A stretch of 64,000 bases of DNA, taken from the NCBI GenBank assembly GCA_022563535.1, contig JADFNE010000010.1, positions 1-64,000 on the forward strand, in the 5' to 3' direction. Origin of the DNA: Myxococcales bacterium (GTDB taxonomy: Bacteria > Myxococcota_A > UBA9160 > UBA4427). The translations under genes were made by a program, and so were the position numbers. The notes under the pieces were generated by a model. The model saw only the letters and a list, made by a program, of their open reading frames with translations, was not told where the DNA came from and ran no database searches. This document shows, piece by piece, positions 54,317 through 63,280 of this stretch. Position 1 is the first letter of the stretch; each line of letters begins with the position of its first letter.

Positions 54317-57300
54317 ATGAAGTTGACGTTGCTGACATCCAAACCTCGAGCCTGGCTCGGACGGCGCCCTGGCCTGCTGCTGGTCTTGTGCGCGGCGCTT
54401 TCGCTTTCGAGCGGAGCGTCGGCGCAGACGTTGTTTGTCGATGAAGGCGGCGTCACGGATCACGCCGGACACGTCCATAAATTTGAATCTATAGACGGGA
54501 TCCAAACAATCGGAACTCCATTTGATCTCGACATGACAGACTTCTCCTTTACCGACATCACCGACTCCGACTTCAACAACGCAATCTTGACGTCTGCAAT
54601 ACTCAACAATATATACATTCGACTCTCAATTTTCACGGACGCCGACTTCACCGGTGCCAAGTTCCAGCGAGCCATCGTACGCGCGGGAAACTTCGACGGA
54701 GCAATTTTCACGGGTACCAATTTCAGCAATACCCAGTTCAGTTGCGTCCCTGATCCAGACGGAGATTCATCCAGCGACTTTCCGGACATCTGTCCCTCGT
54801 TTGTCGAAACTGACTTCACGAACGCAATCTTTACCTCCACATACTTCGGTCCAGATACAGTGGGAGACCTGCTCGTCTTCTCGGGGGCCAATTTTCGAGG
54901 CGCCGTCCTCACCGGCGCCGTCTTCGCAGGCATCTCCGAACCCTGTTTGCTGTCTCCGACCCGGTGCATGCTTTGGGGCGACGACCCGACGGGGATGAAC
55001 CCGCTGGTTGAGGGCCTGACGATCCTGAGCCGCTCTGATCTGCGCGGCTCGGACATGCGCAATCTCGATTTTGAGGATGGGGATTTTTCCGACGTATTTG
55101 TCGCCGGGATCCGCTTTGAAGGCTCGAACTTTACAGACACGAAGTTCGATCTGATTGACTCCATTTGCGAGATCACCCCCGGTGACGCGGACGACATCGC
55201 TCTTTGCGCGGCTTTTGCCAGCGAGTATCCGGTCGGGATCAAGGCCGATTTCCGCAACACCACGATCACCGACTCGAGCTTTGTCCAGGCCAAACTCGGC
55301 GGCACCGACTTCACAAACGCAAGCTTCAGCAACGTCGTGCTCGATTTCGCCAACTTGGGTTGCACCACCAACGTAGGTGACATCGACAACTTCGCCGAAG
55401 ACTGTGGTGATTGCGCAAACTTTTCGGGGGTGTTCGTCGACACGGGTCTGGTCGCCGGCAAACACAACATTCGTATGCGCAGTGTCACCTTCGACAACAT
55501 ATTGGCGTGCTCGGCACTCAGCACGCTGGTCAATGACCTCAGCTACATGGACCTCGACAACGCCAGCTTCAGCGACGCAAACGTTGTAGCGGCCATGGTG
55601 GATTTCGTAGGGTCGAGCCTCGTCAGTGCCAACTTCAGCGGAGCGGTCATCACCGGTCTGGATTTCACCGGCGCCAACCTCACCTCCTCCAATCTATCCA
55701 ATGCCAGCATGGCCGGTGTGTACTTCAACGACGCGATTCTCGACGGCAGCAACGGCGGCGGCGGCACGTTCAGCGGTGCGACCTTCATCGGTACGTCTAC
55801 GTCTCTCGTGGGCGCCATGCTGACGTCAACTTTCTTCGACGGCGCGATATTCACCGACGCCGATCTCACGAACGCCAATTTCAGCAACGCCGATCTTTCG
55901 GGTGCGATATTCACCCGCGCCGATCTCACGAACGTCGATTTCAGCAACGCCGATCTTTCGGGTGCAGTCTTCTCGGTTTCCGATCTTTCTGGAGTGAACT
56001 TCACCGGCGCTCAGTTCGATAGCGCCACCCAACTCAACGGCGGCGGTGGTTCTCAACTCGACGGCATCATTTTGGCTGGCGTAGATCTCACGGGCTCTAC
56101 CAGCCTGTTCGAGGACACGGTTTCGTTCATCCCCGGGGCCGGTGAGACTGCGGCCGACGCACTGGGAGTGAATCTCGACTCGCAAGATCTCAGCAATTTC
56201 GACTTCACCGGAGTCACCCTGACCAACTGGAGTTTCGACAGTGCCAACCTCACGGGGGTCGACTTCACTGGGGCCACGTTGACGGGTGCCAAATTCACCA
56301 ACGTGCAGTTCGATGATTACTTCGATGGCCTCATCGGTACCAACACCACGATGTTCTCCGGAGTCGATCTCAGCGGCTCGGACCTGAGCGGCCTGGATCT
56401 CACGGGCTACGACCTGAGCGGTGCAGACCTCACCGGGGTTACGGTGACCAACACCAAGTTCGTCGATGCCGACCTGGGCAACACAACGCTCGATGGCCTC
56501 GTGAGCAGCTGCAACGGGGGCGTCGATTGCGCTGAGATCACTGGGGCAATGCTCGACTGTGCAGATATTTCGAATACGAGCTTCGCGTCCCTCGTCACCA
56601 CCGACATGCTGGGTGCACCCAACGCTGCTACCGAGCTCTTCCAATTCGTCGATCCCGACCTCAGCGGCATCAAGCTGAGAAGCGCAGATCTCCAGGACTA
56701 CAATTTTTCGGACAATTCCTCGAGCATCACTTTGACCGGTGCCGACTTCGAGGGCAGCGACGTCAGCGGTGCAGACTTCACCGGCGCGACCCTCGACGGC
56801 ATTCGCCTCAAGGACGCAACGATCTGCAGGACGGTCGATTCGGTCACCACCTGCCCCACTTTCTCCGCGACAAGTCTGGTGGGCAGCACCGACTGCAACG
56901 ACCAGGAGGCTGCTGATTTCAGCGGCACGGATTTCACCCAAGCCCCACTCGACTTATTCGCTGGGGGCGCGATCACCAACGCCAGCGCTGAGTGCGTGAA
57001 TTTCACCAATGCGAATCTCAGCCACACGTCCGTTACCCCGACCAGCGGGTTCGATTTCAATGCTCTCACACTCTGGAATGGAGCAGTTCTCGCGGGAGCC
57101 GATCTCAGCTACCAGAACTTCTCGGGGCTTCCCAACGACTTCTTCACGAAGCTGGGCCACGCAGCCGAGAGCCGCGACGACATCTGCACCAGCGATGACG
57201 ACAACGTCGCAACAATCGATCCGACACCCGACCTGAGGGCGACGATCTTCAGCTGCGCAAATCTCACGGGACAGCGACTGACCGGACTGGCGACGTCGGG

Positions 57301-59254
57301 CGCGGACCTGCGAAATGCCGTATTTGTCCGTGCCACGATCTCGGGGGCGACGTTTAGCCTGGACGCCTCCGAACTGGAAGGTGCCAACTTCACCAACGTG
57401 AATTTTGACGACGTGGATTTGGCCGATGTCTTTCAGGGAGTGGCGACCGTCAAGCAAGCCGACGGAGTTACGGAAGTCACCGACGATGAAACTCCCCCGG
57501 TCCCATACCCGAACCTCAAAGGTGTCTCCTTTGCCCACGCGACGCTAGAGATCGTGGGAGCGACCCTCGACCTTCACCATGTAGACATGACCGGCGCGGA
57601 TCTCGTGGGTGCGAACCTCAATGGGGCCGACCTGACGGATGCGATCCTCGATGAAATCCCTGATAGCAACGGAGAGGGCATCGGAGTTCTGTGCGGAACG
57701 GTTGCCGCTTCGCAAGATTCTTGTGCGCCACTCGAACAGACGACGGTGTCGTGTCTCACCCTCGTGGGAGCGAAGCTGGCTGGGGCAAGCTTCCAAAACA
57801 TCGACTTCACCGACCTGTTCGATGACACCTCAGCAGGCGCCACCCCACAAGACTTCTTTCAGACGATCGACGGACCCGACCTCACCCGCACAGATTTCAG
57901 CGGTGCCAACATCACGGGCATGAATATGAACGGCATCGATTTTACGGACGCGGAGTTGTTCTCCGTCGAGCCGTTCTGTGACACCGTAGGCTGTGTGACC
58001 TTTGAAGGCGCGACATTCGGAAGCAGCAACCCCGAGATCCTGATCAACTTCTCGGGACGCGACTTCATGACCGCCAACATCGCCGGCGCCACGTTCAAGA
58101 ACGTAAGCCTTGCGAGCACCGACTTTACCGAAGTGGTCGATCTGTGTATTCCCATGGGCGCATGCCTCAGCATCACCGGAACGAACTCGAGCCTGTCGAA
58201 CGCGGATCTGAGTGGTCTCGACCTCACTGTCGTCAGTTTTGGCACCGGTGCGGATAAAGTCATCGATTTTAGCGCCGCGCTCTTCATCAACTCCAATCTT
58301 TCAAATTTCGACTTCAGCGATCGAGACTTCTCCGGGGTGGATTTTACAGCGACTGATCTATCCGGTGTGATCTTCGAGAACGCTAGCTTGGTGTCTGCCA
58401 GAGCCGGCTGTCGCATCTTTGATGGCGTCGAGATCTGTACCAATTTCGAGGGTGCCAACCTGTGCGGCGTCGATGCACGAAGTGCATTGTTCGAAGGAAA
58501 CTTCGCAAACGTAGACACCTCTGCCACAATGACATGCACAACCTCTGCGAACTTCAGTGGCGCCCGATTCATCAACATCGACTTCGACAGCACTACGAAC
58601 TTCGCCGGCGCCAATCTCGACAACGCCATCTTCGATCCCACGGTAACCTTCTGCGCCACGCTCATGGACTGCCTGGACATCACCGGGGCAAGCCTGGTCG
58701 GCGCCACCCTGTCGGGCTTCGACTTCAACAGCGTGCCCGATGACTTCTTTACCACCGCTGCGAACAACGACCTGCGGCAGATCGACTTTTCCGCTTCGAA
58801 TCTATCGAGCAAGGATTTCTCAGCCGCGGATCTGGCTTTCGCGGACCTGAGCGAAACAGATCTGAGCGGCGCGAACTTTTCGAACGCAAACTTCAACAAG
58901 ACCCAGTTCGCGCTGGGCGCCGTCACCGACGGGACAACGTGCACGCTCGCCACGGGAGGCATCCCGACCGACCTGCGCGGTGCGGATATCTGCGATGCCG
59001 ACCTCAGCCGCGCGTTGAATTTTCAGCGAGGTTGCATTCTGGTCGACGCAACCACGTCCTACAATTCCGGTACTGAGTTCCCACCGGGCTTCGACCTTTT
59101 GGTGGAACTCGGTCCCCGTGGCGGGTGTTCGGACCCCCCCGGCGGAGTCATAATCCCCGAACCGAGCCACGTCCTGCTCCAGGGCACAGCCCTCGTCCTT
59201 CTCGGTTTGCTCGCCCAGCGCCGAAGAGTCCTTCGCGGACGACGGACCCATTAG
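54317..59254 (+). CDS. Giant exported pentapeptide-repeat protein with PEP-CTERM tail
   Basis: A 1645-residue protein starting at ATG 54317, 8 bases after the TpsA-like stop. A signal peptide (LLLVLCAALSLSSGASAQ) is followed by hundreds of residues of pentapeptide repeats of the A(D/N)(L/F)xx kind (for example SNADLSGAIFTRADLTNVDF), which should form right-handed square beta-helices. At intervals the coils are broken by loops holding a Cys pair, such as CNGGVDCAEITG, CDTVGCVTFEGATF, CIPMGACLSITG and CATLMDCLDITGASL. The protein ends in a PEP-CTERM sorting signal (IPEPSHVLLQG, a hydrophobic helix, then QRRRVLRGRR), so an exosortase should process it. No enzyme domain is seen. Confidence 0.88.
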   Translation: MKLTLLTSKPRAWLGRRPGLLLVLCAALSLSSGASAQTLFVDEGGVTDHAGHVHKFESIDGIQTIGTPFDLDMTDFSFTDITDSDFNNAILTSAILNNIYIRLSIFTDADFTGAKFQRAIVRAGNFDGAIFTGTNFSNTQFSCVPDPDGDSSSDFPDICPSFVETDFTNAIFTSTYFGPDTVGDLLVFSGANFRGAVLTGAVFAGISEPCLLSPTRCMLWGDDPTGMNPLVEGLTILSRSDLRGSDMRNLDFEDGDFSDVFVAGIRFEGSNFTDTKFDLIDSICEITPGDADDIALCAAFASEYPVGIKADFRNTTITDSSFVQAKLGGTDFTNASFSNVVLDFANLGCTTNVGDIDNFAEDCGDCANFSGVFVDTGLVAGKHNIRMRSVTFDNILACSALSTLVNDLSYMDLDNASFSDANVVAAMVDFVGSSLVSANFSGAVITGLDFTGANLTSSNLSNASMAGVYFNDAILDGSNGGGGTFSGATFIGTSTSLVGAMLTSTFFDGAIFTDADLTNANFSNADLSGAIFTRADLTNVDFSNADLSGAVFSVSDLSGVNFTGAQFDSATQLNGGGGSQLDGIILAGVDLTGSTSLFEDTVSFIPGAGETAADALGVNLDSQDLSNFDFTGVTLTNWSFDSANLTGVDFTGATLTGAKFTNVQFDDYFDGLIGTNTTMFSGVDLSGSDLSGLDLTGYDLSGADLTGVTVTNTKFVDADLGNTTLDGLVSSCNGGVDCAEITGAMLDCADISNTSFASLVTTDMLGAPNAATELFQFVDPDLSGIKLRSADLQDYNFSDNSSSITLTGADFEGSDVSGADFTGATLDGIRLKDATICRTVDSVTTCPTFSATSLVGSTDCNDQEAADFSGTDFTQAPLDLFAGGAITNASAECVNFTNANLSHTSVTPTSGFDFNALTLWNGAVLAGADLSYQNFSGLPNDFFTKLGHAAESRDDICTSDDDNVATIDPTPDLRATIFSCANLTGQRLTGLATSGADLRNAVFVRATISGATFSLDASELEGANFTNVNFDDVDLADVFQGVATVKQADGVTEVTDDETPPVPYPNLKGVSFAHATLEIVGATLDLHHVDMTGADLVGANLNGADLTDAILDEIPDSNGEGIGVLCGTVAASQDSCAPLEQTTVSCLTLVGAKLAGASFQNIDFTDLFDDTSAGATPQDFFQTIDGPDLTRTDFSGANITGMNMNGIDFTDAELFSVEPFCDTVGCVTFEGATFGSSNPEILINFSGRDFMTANIAGATFKNVSLASTDFTEVVDLCIPMGACLSITGTNSSLSNADLSGLDLTVVSFGTGADKVIDFSAALFINSNLSNFDFSDRDFSGVDFTATDLSGVIFENASLVSARAGCRIFDGVEICTNFEGANLCGVDARSALFEGNFANVDTSATMTCTTSANFSGARFINIDFDSTTNFAGANLDNAIFDPTVTFCATLMDCLDITGASLVGATLSGFDFNSVPDDFFTTAANNDLRQIDFSASNLSSKDFSAADLAFADLSETDLSGANFSNANFNKTQFALGAVTDGTTCTLATGGIPTDLRGADICDADLSRALNFQRGCILVDATTSYNSGTEFPPGFDLLVELGPRGGCSDPPGGVIIPEPSHVLLQGTALVLLGLLAQRRRVLRGRRTH
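55861..55980 (+). repeat. 60-bp near-identical tandem repeat within the pentapeptide gene
   Basis: Bases 55861-55906 and 55921-55966 differ at only two positions and encode four pentapeptide units each; the last 14 bases of each 60-base unit diverge. A recent duplication inside the repeat tract. Confidence 0.85.
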
Positions 59255-59275
59255 GAAGCTGGTCTACACCAAGAG

Positions 59276-59902
59276 CTACACCGCCGCAGAATACGGCGGT
59301 GCTGGGTCGTACTCCATCATGCGTTGGGTGTTGCGCGCGTGCTCGGGGCTGAACATCTGTCCCACCACCCAGAGCGACATGTCGATCCCGGCCGAGACTC
59401 CCGCCGAGGTGACCAGCCGACCATCGCGCACGTAGCGGATGCGTTCGAGTACTTCGCTGTCGACGGCGTGCTTGCGCAGTTCTTCGATACAACCCCAGTG
59501 GGTCGTAATTTGGCAACCCTTGGTGAGGCCAGCCTTGGTCAAGATCATCGAACCCGTGCATACGCTGGTCACCCAGCTGCAGGCCGGAGCAATCTCTTGC
59601 AGCCAGGCAAGCAGCGTTGGATTTTCCATTTCGCTGCGACTGCCCGCCCCACCCGGAACCACAACGACGTCGAGTGCGGGCGCGTCCTCAAAGGAATGGT
59701 CGGGAAGCACCCGCAGCCCCTTGGAACAGCGCACGGGATCCTTGCTTTGCGCGATGGTGACCACCTGCATTTGATCCTGGCCAAGCGCGGCCATGCTGAA
59801 CACCTCGTAGGGCCCCGCCCAATCCAGTTCTTCGGCGTCGGGATAGAGAACGATGCCCACTACGATGGTCTTGCTGCTCTCGCTCGTCGTCGAATCGGTC
59901 AT
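59276..59902 (-). CDS. DJ-1/PfpI family protein (isonitrile-hydratase-like)
   Basis: A 208-residue DJ-1/PfpI protein. The nucleophile elbow Cys is in VTSVCTGSMILTKAGL and the preceding strand is DVVVVPGGAGSRSEM. The THWGCIEELRK segment is shared with the amidase-like domain of GlxA proteins and with isonitrile hydratase. It overlaps the GlxA-type regulator upstream by 4 bases, suggesting that the regulator controls or senses the same small molecule. The substrate is unknown. Confidence 0.87.
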   Translation of the reverse strand: MTDSTTSESSKTIVVGIVLYPDAEELDWAGPYEVFSMAALGQDQMQVVTIAQSKDPVRCSKGLRVLPDHSFEDAPALDVVVVPGGAGSRSEMENPTLLAWLQEIAPACSWVTSVCTGSMILTKAGLTKGCQITTHWGCIEELRKHAVDSEVLERIRYVRDGRLVTSAGVSAGIDMSLWVVGQMFSPEHARNTQRMMEYDPAPPYSAAV

Positions 59903-60981
59903 GCTGTCTTCTCCTTCTGGTCGGTCTGGCCCGTGGCATTGCTCCGGAAACGGTCGCGGTACTCCGTGGGTGCCACGTGCAAGTTGCGCAGAAATGCTCG
60001 GCGCATGGTTTCGCTGCTGCCGAAACCACAGGCTTCGGCAATGACCTCGACGCCGCCGCGAGTTTCTTCGAGTCGCGTGCGTGCGGCTTCCACCCGGGTC
60101 GTTTCGACGAAGCGAGCCGGAGTGCTCCCGACTTCGGCGCTGAAGACTCGTGCAAAGTTGCGCGGGCTCATTGCACTGCGCGCAGCGAGGTTTTCGACAC
60201 TGAGATCGGCGTTCGGATGCTCGACGATATAGCTCTGGACTTCGCGCAAACTGTCTCGCTCCGCCAACTGGGCCGAAAGCTGCGCGCTGAACTGAGATTG
60301 GCCTCCCGGACGCTTCAAGAACATCACCAGGGTGCGCGCCACTTGGAGCGCCGTCTGGCGCCCAAAGTCTTCTTCGACCAGCGCGAGGGCGAGGTCCATG
60401 CCCGCGGTGACACCGGCCGACGTATAGACGTTGCCATCCTTGATGAAGATGGGCTCGGGATCGACGCGCAGGCCCGGGTAGAACTTCTCCAGGAGATCAC
60501 AGGATGCCCAATGCGTCGTGACACGCCGCCCCTCGAGCAGCCCGGCCCGGGCGAGCAAGAAGGTTCCCGAGCAAACCGAAGCAACCCTGCGCGCCCGGGG
60601 CGCCAACGCTTGAATCCAGGCGATGTGAGCCGGGTTCTGAACAGCGCGCTCGGTTCCCGTCCCCCCCGGCACCATCAGGGTGTCGATGGCAGCTTCATCG
60701 TTACACACGTCGTCGAGACTTCTGCGCGCCACCAACTCGAGTCCGGAAGACATACGCACGGGGCCGGAAGCCAGGGCTGCGAGTTCGATCGAGTATGCGG
60801 GACCGGAGATCTCTCCGGTCTCTGCCTCGCCCACGCTCGCTGCGGTAGAGAAGACTTCCAGCGGACCGGTGATGTCGAGGATCTGCGCGTCGTCATAGGC
60901 CAGCATGACGATGCGCCTGGGGCGCTTCGGATGCCCGTCGCTCGCGTCTCGCTTGAAACTGTCGTCAGGCCAAAAACCCAT
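59899..60981 (-). CDS. GlxA-type transcriptional regulator (DJ-1/PfpI + AraC HTH)
   Basis: Regulator of 360 residues from ATG 60981. The N-terminal DJ-1-like domain has DTLMVPGGTGTERAV and VASVCSGTFLLARAGLLEG. The C-terminal AraC-type DNA-binding domain has the two helix-turn-helix units, NLAARSAMSPRNFARVFS and VIAEACGFGSSETMRRAF, and then FLRNLHVAPTEYRDRF. It likely binds a small ligand and regulates the adjacent DJ-1 gene. Confidence 0.92.
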   Translation of the reverse strand: MGFWPDDSFKRDASDGHPKRPRRIVMLAYDDAQILDITGPLEVFSTAASVGEAETGEISGPAYSIELAALASGPVRMSSGLELVARRSLDDVCNDEAAIDTLMVPGGTGTERAVQNPAHIAWIQALAPRARRVASVCSGTFLLARAGLLEGRRVTTHWASCDLLEKFYPGLRVDPEPIFIKDGNVYTSAGVTAGMDLALALVEEDFGRQTALQVARTLVMFLKRPGGQSQFSAQLSAQLAERDSLREVQSYIVEHPNADLSVENLAARSAMSPRNFARVFSAEVGSTPARFVETTRVEAARTRLEETRGGVEVIAEACGFGSSETMRRAFLRNLHVAPTEYRDRFRSNATGQTDQKEKTA

Positions 60982-61140
60982 GGCCCGACACTGCCAGCCG
61001 GATGGCCTGTCAGCAATGACCAATAGCCCTCTTTTTCTGCCAGTTGTCGAAAAGCCCGAAATTCCTGGGTAAATCAGGCTGAATGGGGCGGATGTTGCGC
61101 CGACAGGGCGGCGTTGCACCGCCAACACGGTGTCGCTCCG

Positions 61141-61689
61141 CTAGGGCTTTGGAGTTACCGGAGCCACACCGAGGATTTGCCATCCCTCGCCCAGGCTGCC
61201 GAGCGCTCGAGCGCATGCCTCCTGGTCGTCGACCGCGCGGATCTCCAGGCTTCGGGTCCGGGGTGTCCCGGCGAGCGCTGCGCGCACGCAAAACGTCGCT
61301 GGCGTCGGCTCGCACGCCCCACCCTCTTCGGCAGTGGCCTGCGCGTTCGCCGCCTGATGTGCCATCGCGGGCACCAAATCCCGCATCAGGCGATCGTAAC
61401 CCTCACACGCTCCCTCGATCTCGAGCCCAAACCCTCCGTCCCCCATCACCTGGGCTGAGCGGTGCACCTTGCGCTTCCACACCACCCGGGCGGCGACGTC
61501 GGTGGAACGCGGCCCACTGCCAGGTGAGAGATGCAGCACGATCTTTGACCCCACCCGCGGTGTCACCCGCGAACTCAAGAACAAGCCGCTCTGAGAGACG
61601 TTCAGCACCATCCCGAGGTGGTGCCCCTGGTCGTCTTCGAATTCGCACGGGATGCGCTTCTTGTAGCGAGGATGATGTTGGGTCTGCAC
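61141..61689 (-). CDS. PilZ-domain protein with a C-terminal extension
   Basis: A 182-residue protein starting at GTG 61689, which has AGGAG six bases ahead; an in-frame ATG at 61743 would add 18 residues. The PilZ motifs are both intact: RYKKR and NVSQSGLFL. The PilZ domain spans about residues 8-110, and the remaining part is Ala-rich with several Cys and no known domain. Probable c-di-GMP receptor. Confidence 0.82.
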   Translation of the reverse strand: MQTQHHPRYKKRIPCEFEDDQGHHLGMVLNVSQSGLFLSSRVTPRVGSKIVLHLSPGSGPRSTDVAARVVWKRKVHRSAQVMGDGGFGLEIEGACEGYDRLMRDLVPAMAHQAANAQATAEEGGACEPTPATFCVRAALAGTPRTRSLEIRAVDDQEACARALGSLGEGWQILGVAPVTPKP

Positions 61690-61944
61690 GGCGATCTCCT
61701 GTCGGAGGAGGGAAACCACGGAAACTGGCGGCTTCGAGAACACATCGTCCGCGCGGTGGCCGGCCTTGAACGTCCAGCTCTCATGAGCCTCCGTCGTGCC
61801 GCCAGAGCGCTAAAGCGGCTCTGAGCCCAGTCGCGCGCGGCACTGGGTTTGTGGCGCCGTTCATATTGCCAAGCCAGTGTGCATGGGCGATCGTTGACCT
61901 CGATCAAGAGCTAGAGGGTGCCCTGCGAAGATTTGCGCGTTGAA
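61690..61944. other. Intergenic region upstream of the cobalamin riboswitch
   Basis: No gene is seen. The promoter for the riboswitch transcript should lie in the right half; I cannot identify its boxes with confidence. Confidence 0.35.
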
Positions 61945-62180
61945 ATTTTTGCAGGCGGTTCCCCGGTGCTTCGCGAATCACTGCGATGTTGCACCGGGAA
62001 ACTGCGGGAAGCCGGTGCAAGTCCGGCGCGAGCCCGTCGCTGTAACTGGGGACGATGAGCGGATCTGTGCCACTGGTCCTGTTTGCATTGCGCGCTTAAC
62101 GCAAATGGCAAATGAATGAAAGACGACTGGGAAGGCCCGCATCATCGAGTGATCCAGAAGCCAGAAGACCGGCCCTCTAT
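61945..62180 (+). ncRNA. Cobalamin riboswitch
   Basis: The conserved core is plain: GGGAAGCCGGTGCAAGTCC, then GGCGCGAGCCCGTCGCTGT, and the B12 box AAGCCAGAAGACCGGCC near 62158-62174. The outer limits are estimates. It lies on the same strand as the PEP-CTERM gene (62413) and the TonB-dependent receptor (63281), so adenosylcobalamin should repress both. The ~230-base leader between the B12 box and the first gene has no clear terminator; a small hairpin CCACG-GTGAAA-CGTGG is at 62189-62204. Confidence 0.93.
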
Positions 62181-62412
62181 GCGGGATGCCACGGTGAAAC
62201 GTGGTAAGTGCTTTACGACTCTTCGGAGCAGGAGTGTAGAGCGAGGTACCGGTCCGACATTTTGTCTACCGACCCGGCGCTTCGCCTGAACCCTGTCCAT
62301 CAGTCCTGCACTTCGCCGCAGCGCTTGCGATCCGGCAACGCCGTCGTTTCGACGTTGCCGTCGAGGCAACCCTGCGTCCGGGACGACGCACGATGGGAAG
62401 GGAACCGGAACC

Positions 62413-63273
62413 ATGCGATCCATGAAAGAACGAAGACGGCCCGCACGGGCCGCCGCGGCGCTCGTGTGCGCGATCCTCGCCGTGAATTCAATCAGCAAAG
62501 TTGCGAGTGCCGCGAACTGCACCGCGCCCGGATGCACCATCGCGGAGATCAATGCCTGGGCGACTGAGGTCGTCGAGTTGATCCGCGGTGCCATCAACAT
62601 CGATGTACCCGAAGCCGGGAACGTCACCTATGGCGATCCCGCAGACATCCTCGGCATCGCGTCGGGCGTCCCGACCGAAGCCGTATCCCTGGGCGATGCG
62701 GGGTCGGTCACCGTGAAGTTCGCCGATCCGATCTACGACGGCCCCGACTTCGATTTTGCGGTCTTCGAGAATGGCATCAGTTCTGGTGACCCCGCTCTGA
62801 TCTTCATGGAACTCGGCTTCGTGGAAGTCTCGAGCGACGGCATCAACTTCGCTCGCTTTGGCGCCCTCACCTCGCGCACGACCGCAGTGGCCAGCTTTGA
62901 AGAGACCGACCCCGACGACTACGACAACCTCGGGGGCAATCGTCTTGCGGGCACCGGCACGGAATTCGATCTGTTCGAGCTCAGCAATCACCCCCTGGTG
63001 ATCAGCGGCGACGTGGATCTCAATGCGATCCTGTACGTGCGCATCGAGGATGTCGTGGGCAACGGTTCCCGGAGCGATTTCATGGGCAATCCGATCTACG
63101 ACCCTTTTCCCACTCCGTTCATCACGGGAGGCTTCGACATCGACGCAGTCGGTGCGATCAACGTACCCGAACCCGGGACCGAGACCGGTTTGATCGCGGG
63201 AGCCCTCGGGCTCGCATGGCTCTCGCGCAGACGCGAACGCGGAAGCGTTTCAAGTCAACGACGACCGAGATAG
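62413..63273 (+). CDS. PEP-CTERM surface protein of a cobalamin-regulated operon
   Basis: An exported protein of 286 residues: signal peptide (ARAAAALVCAILAVNSISKVASA), a single acidic domain (about 35-255), and a PEP-CTERM tail (VPEPGTETGLIAGALGLAWL then SRRRERG). The domain has GDAGSVTVKFADPIYDGPDF, FAVFENGI and FVEVSSDGINFARFG, a pattern I recall from surface proteins next to B12 receptors in other phyla. Regulation by the riboswitch and the receptor gene 7 bases downstream suggest it helps bind or deliver cobalamin. The start follows GGAAGGGAACC. Confidence 0.8.
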   Translation: MRSMKERRRPARAAAALVCAILAVNSISKVASAANCTAPGCTIAEINAWATEVVELIRGAINIDVPEAGNVTYGDPADILGIASGVPTEAVSLGDAGSVTVKFADPIYDGPDFDFAVFENGISSGDPALIFMELGFVEVSSDGINFARFGALTSRTTAVASFEETDPDDYDNLGGNRLAGTGTEFDLFELSNHPLVISGDVDLNAILYVRIEDVVGNGSRSDFMGNPIYDPFPTPFITGGFDIDAVGAINVPEPGTETGLIAGALGLAWLSRRRERGSVSSQRRPR

Positions 63274-63280
63274 ACCGGCG

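Noticed and set aside
55861-55980. CRISPR-like direct repeats
   Set aside because: The repeats are in frame, code for pentapeptide units and have no unique spacers.
62189-62204. Riboswitch terminator hairpin
   Set aside because: The stem is only 5 bases and is followed by mixed sequence, so control may instead be at translation or by another fold.
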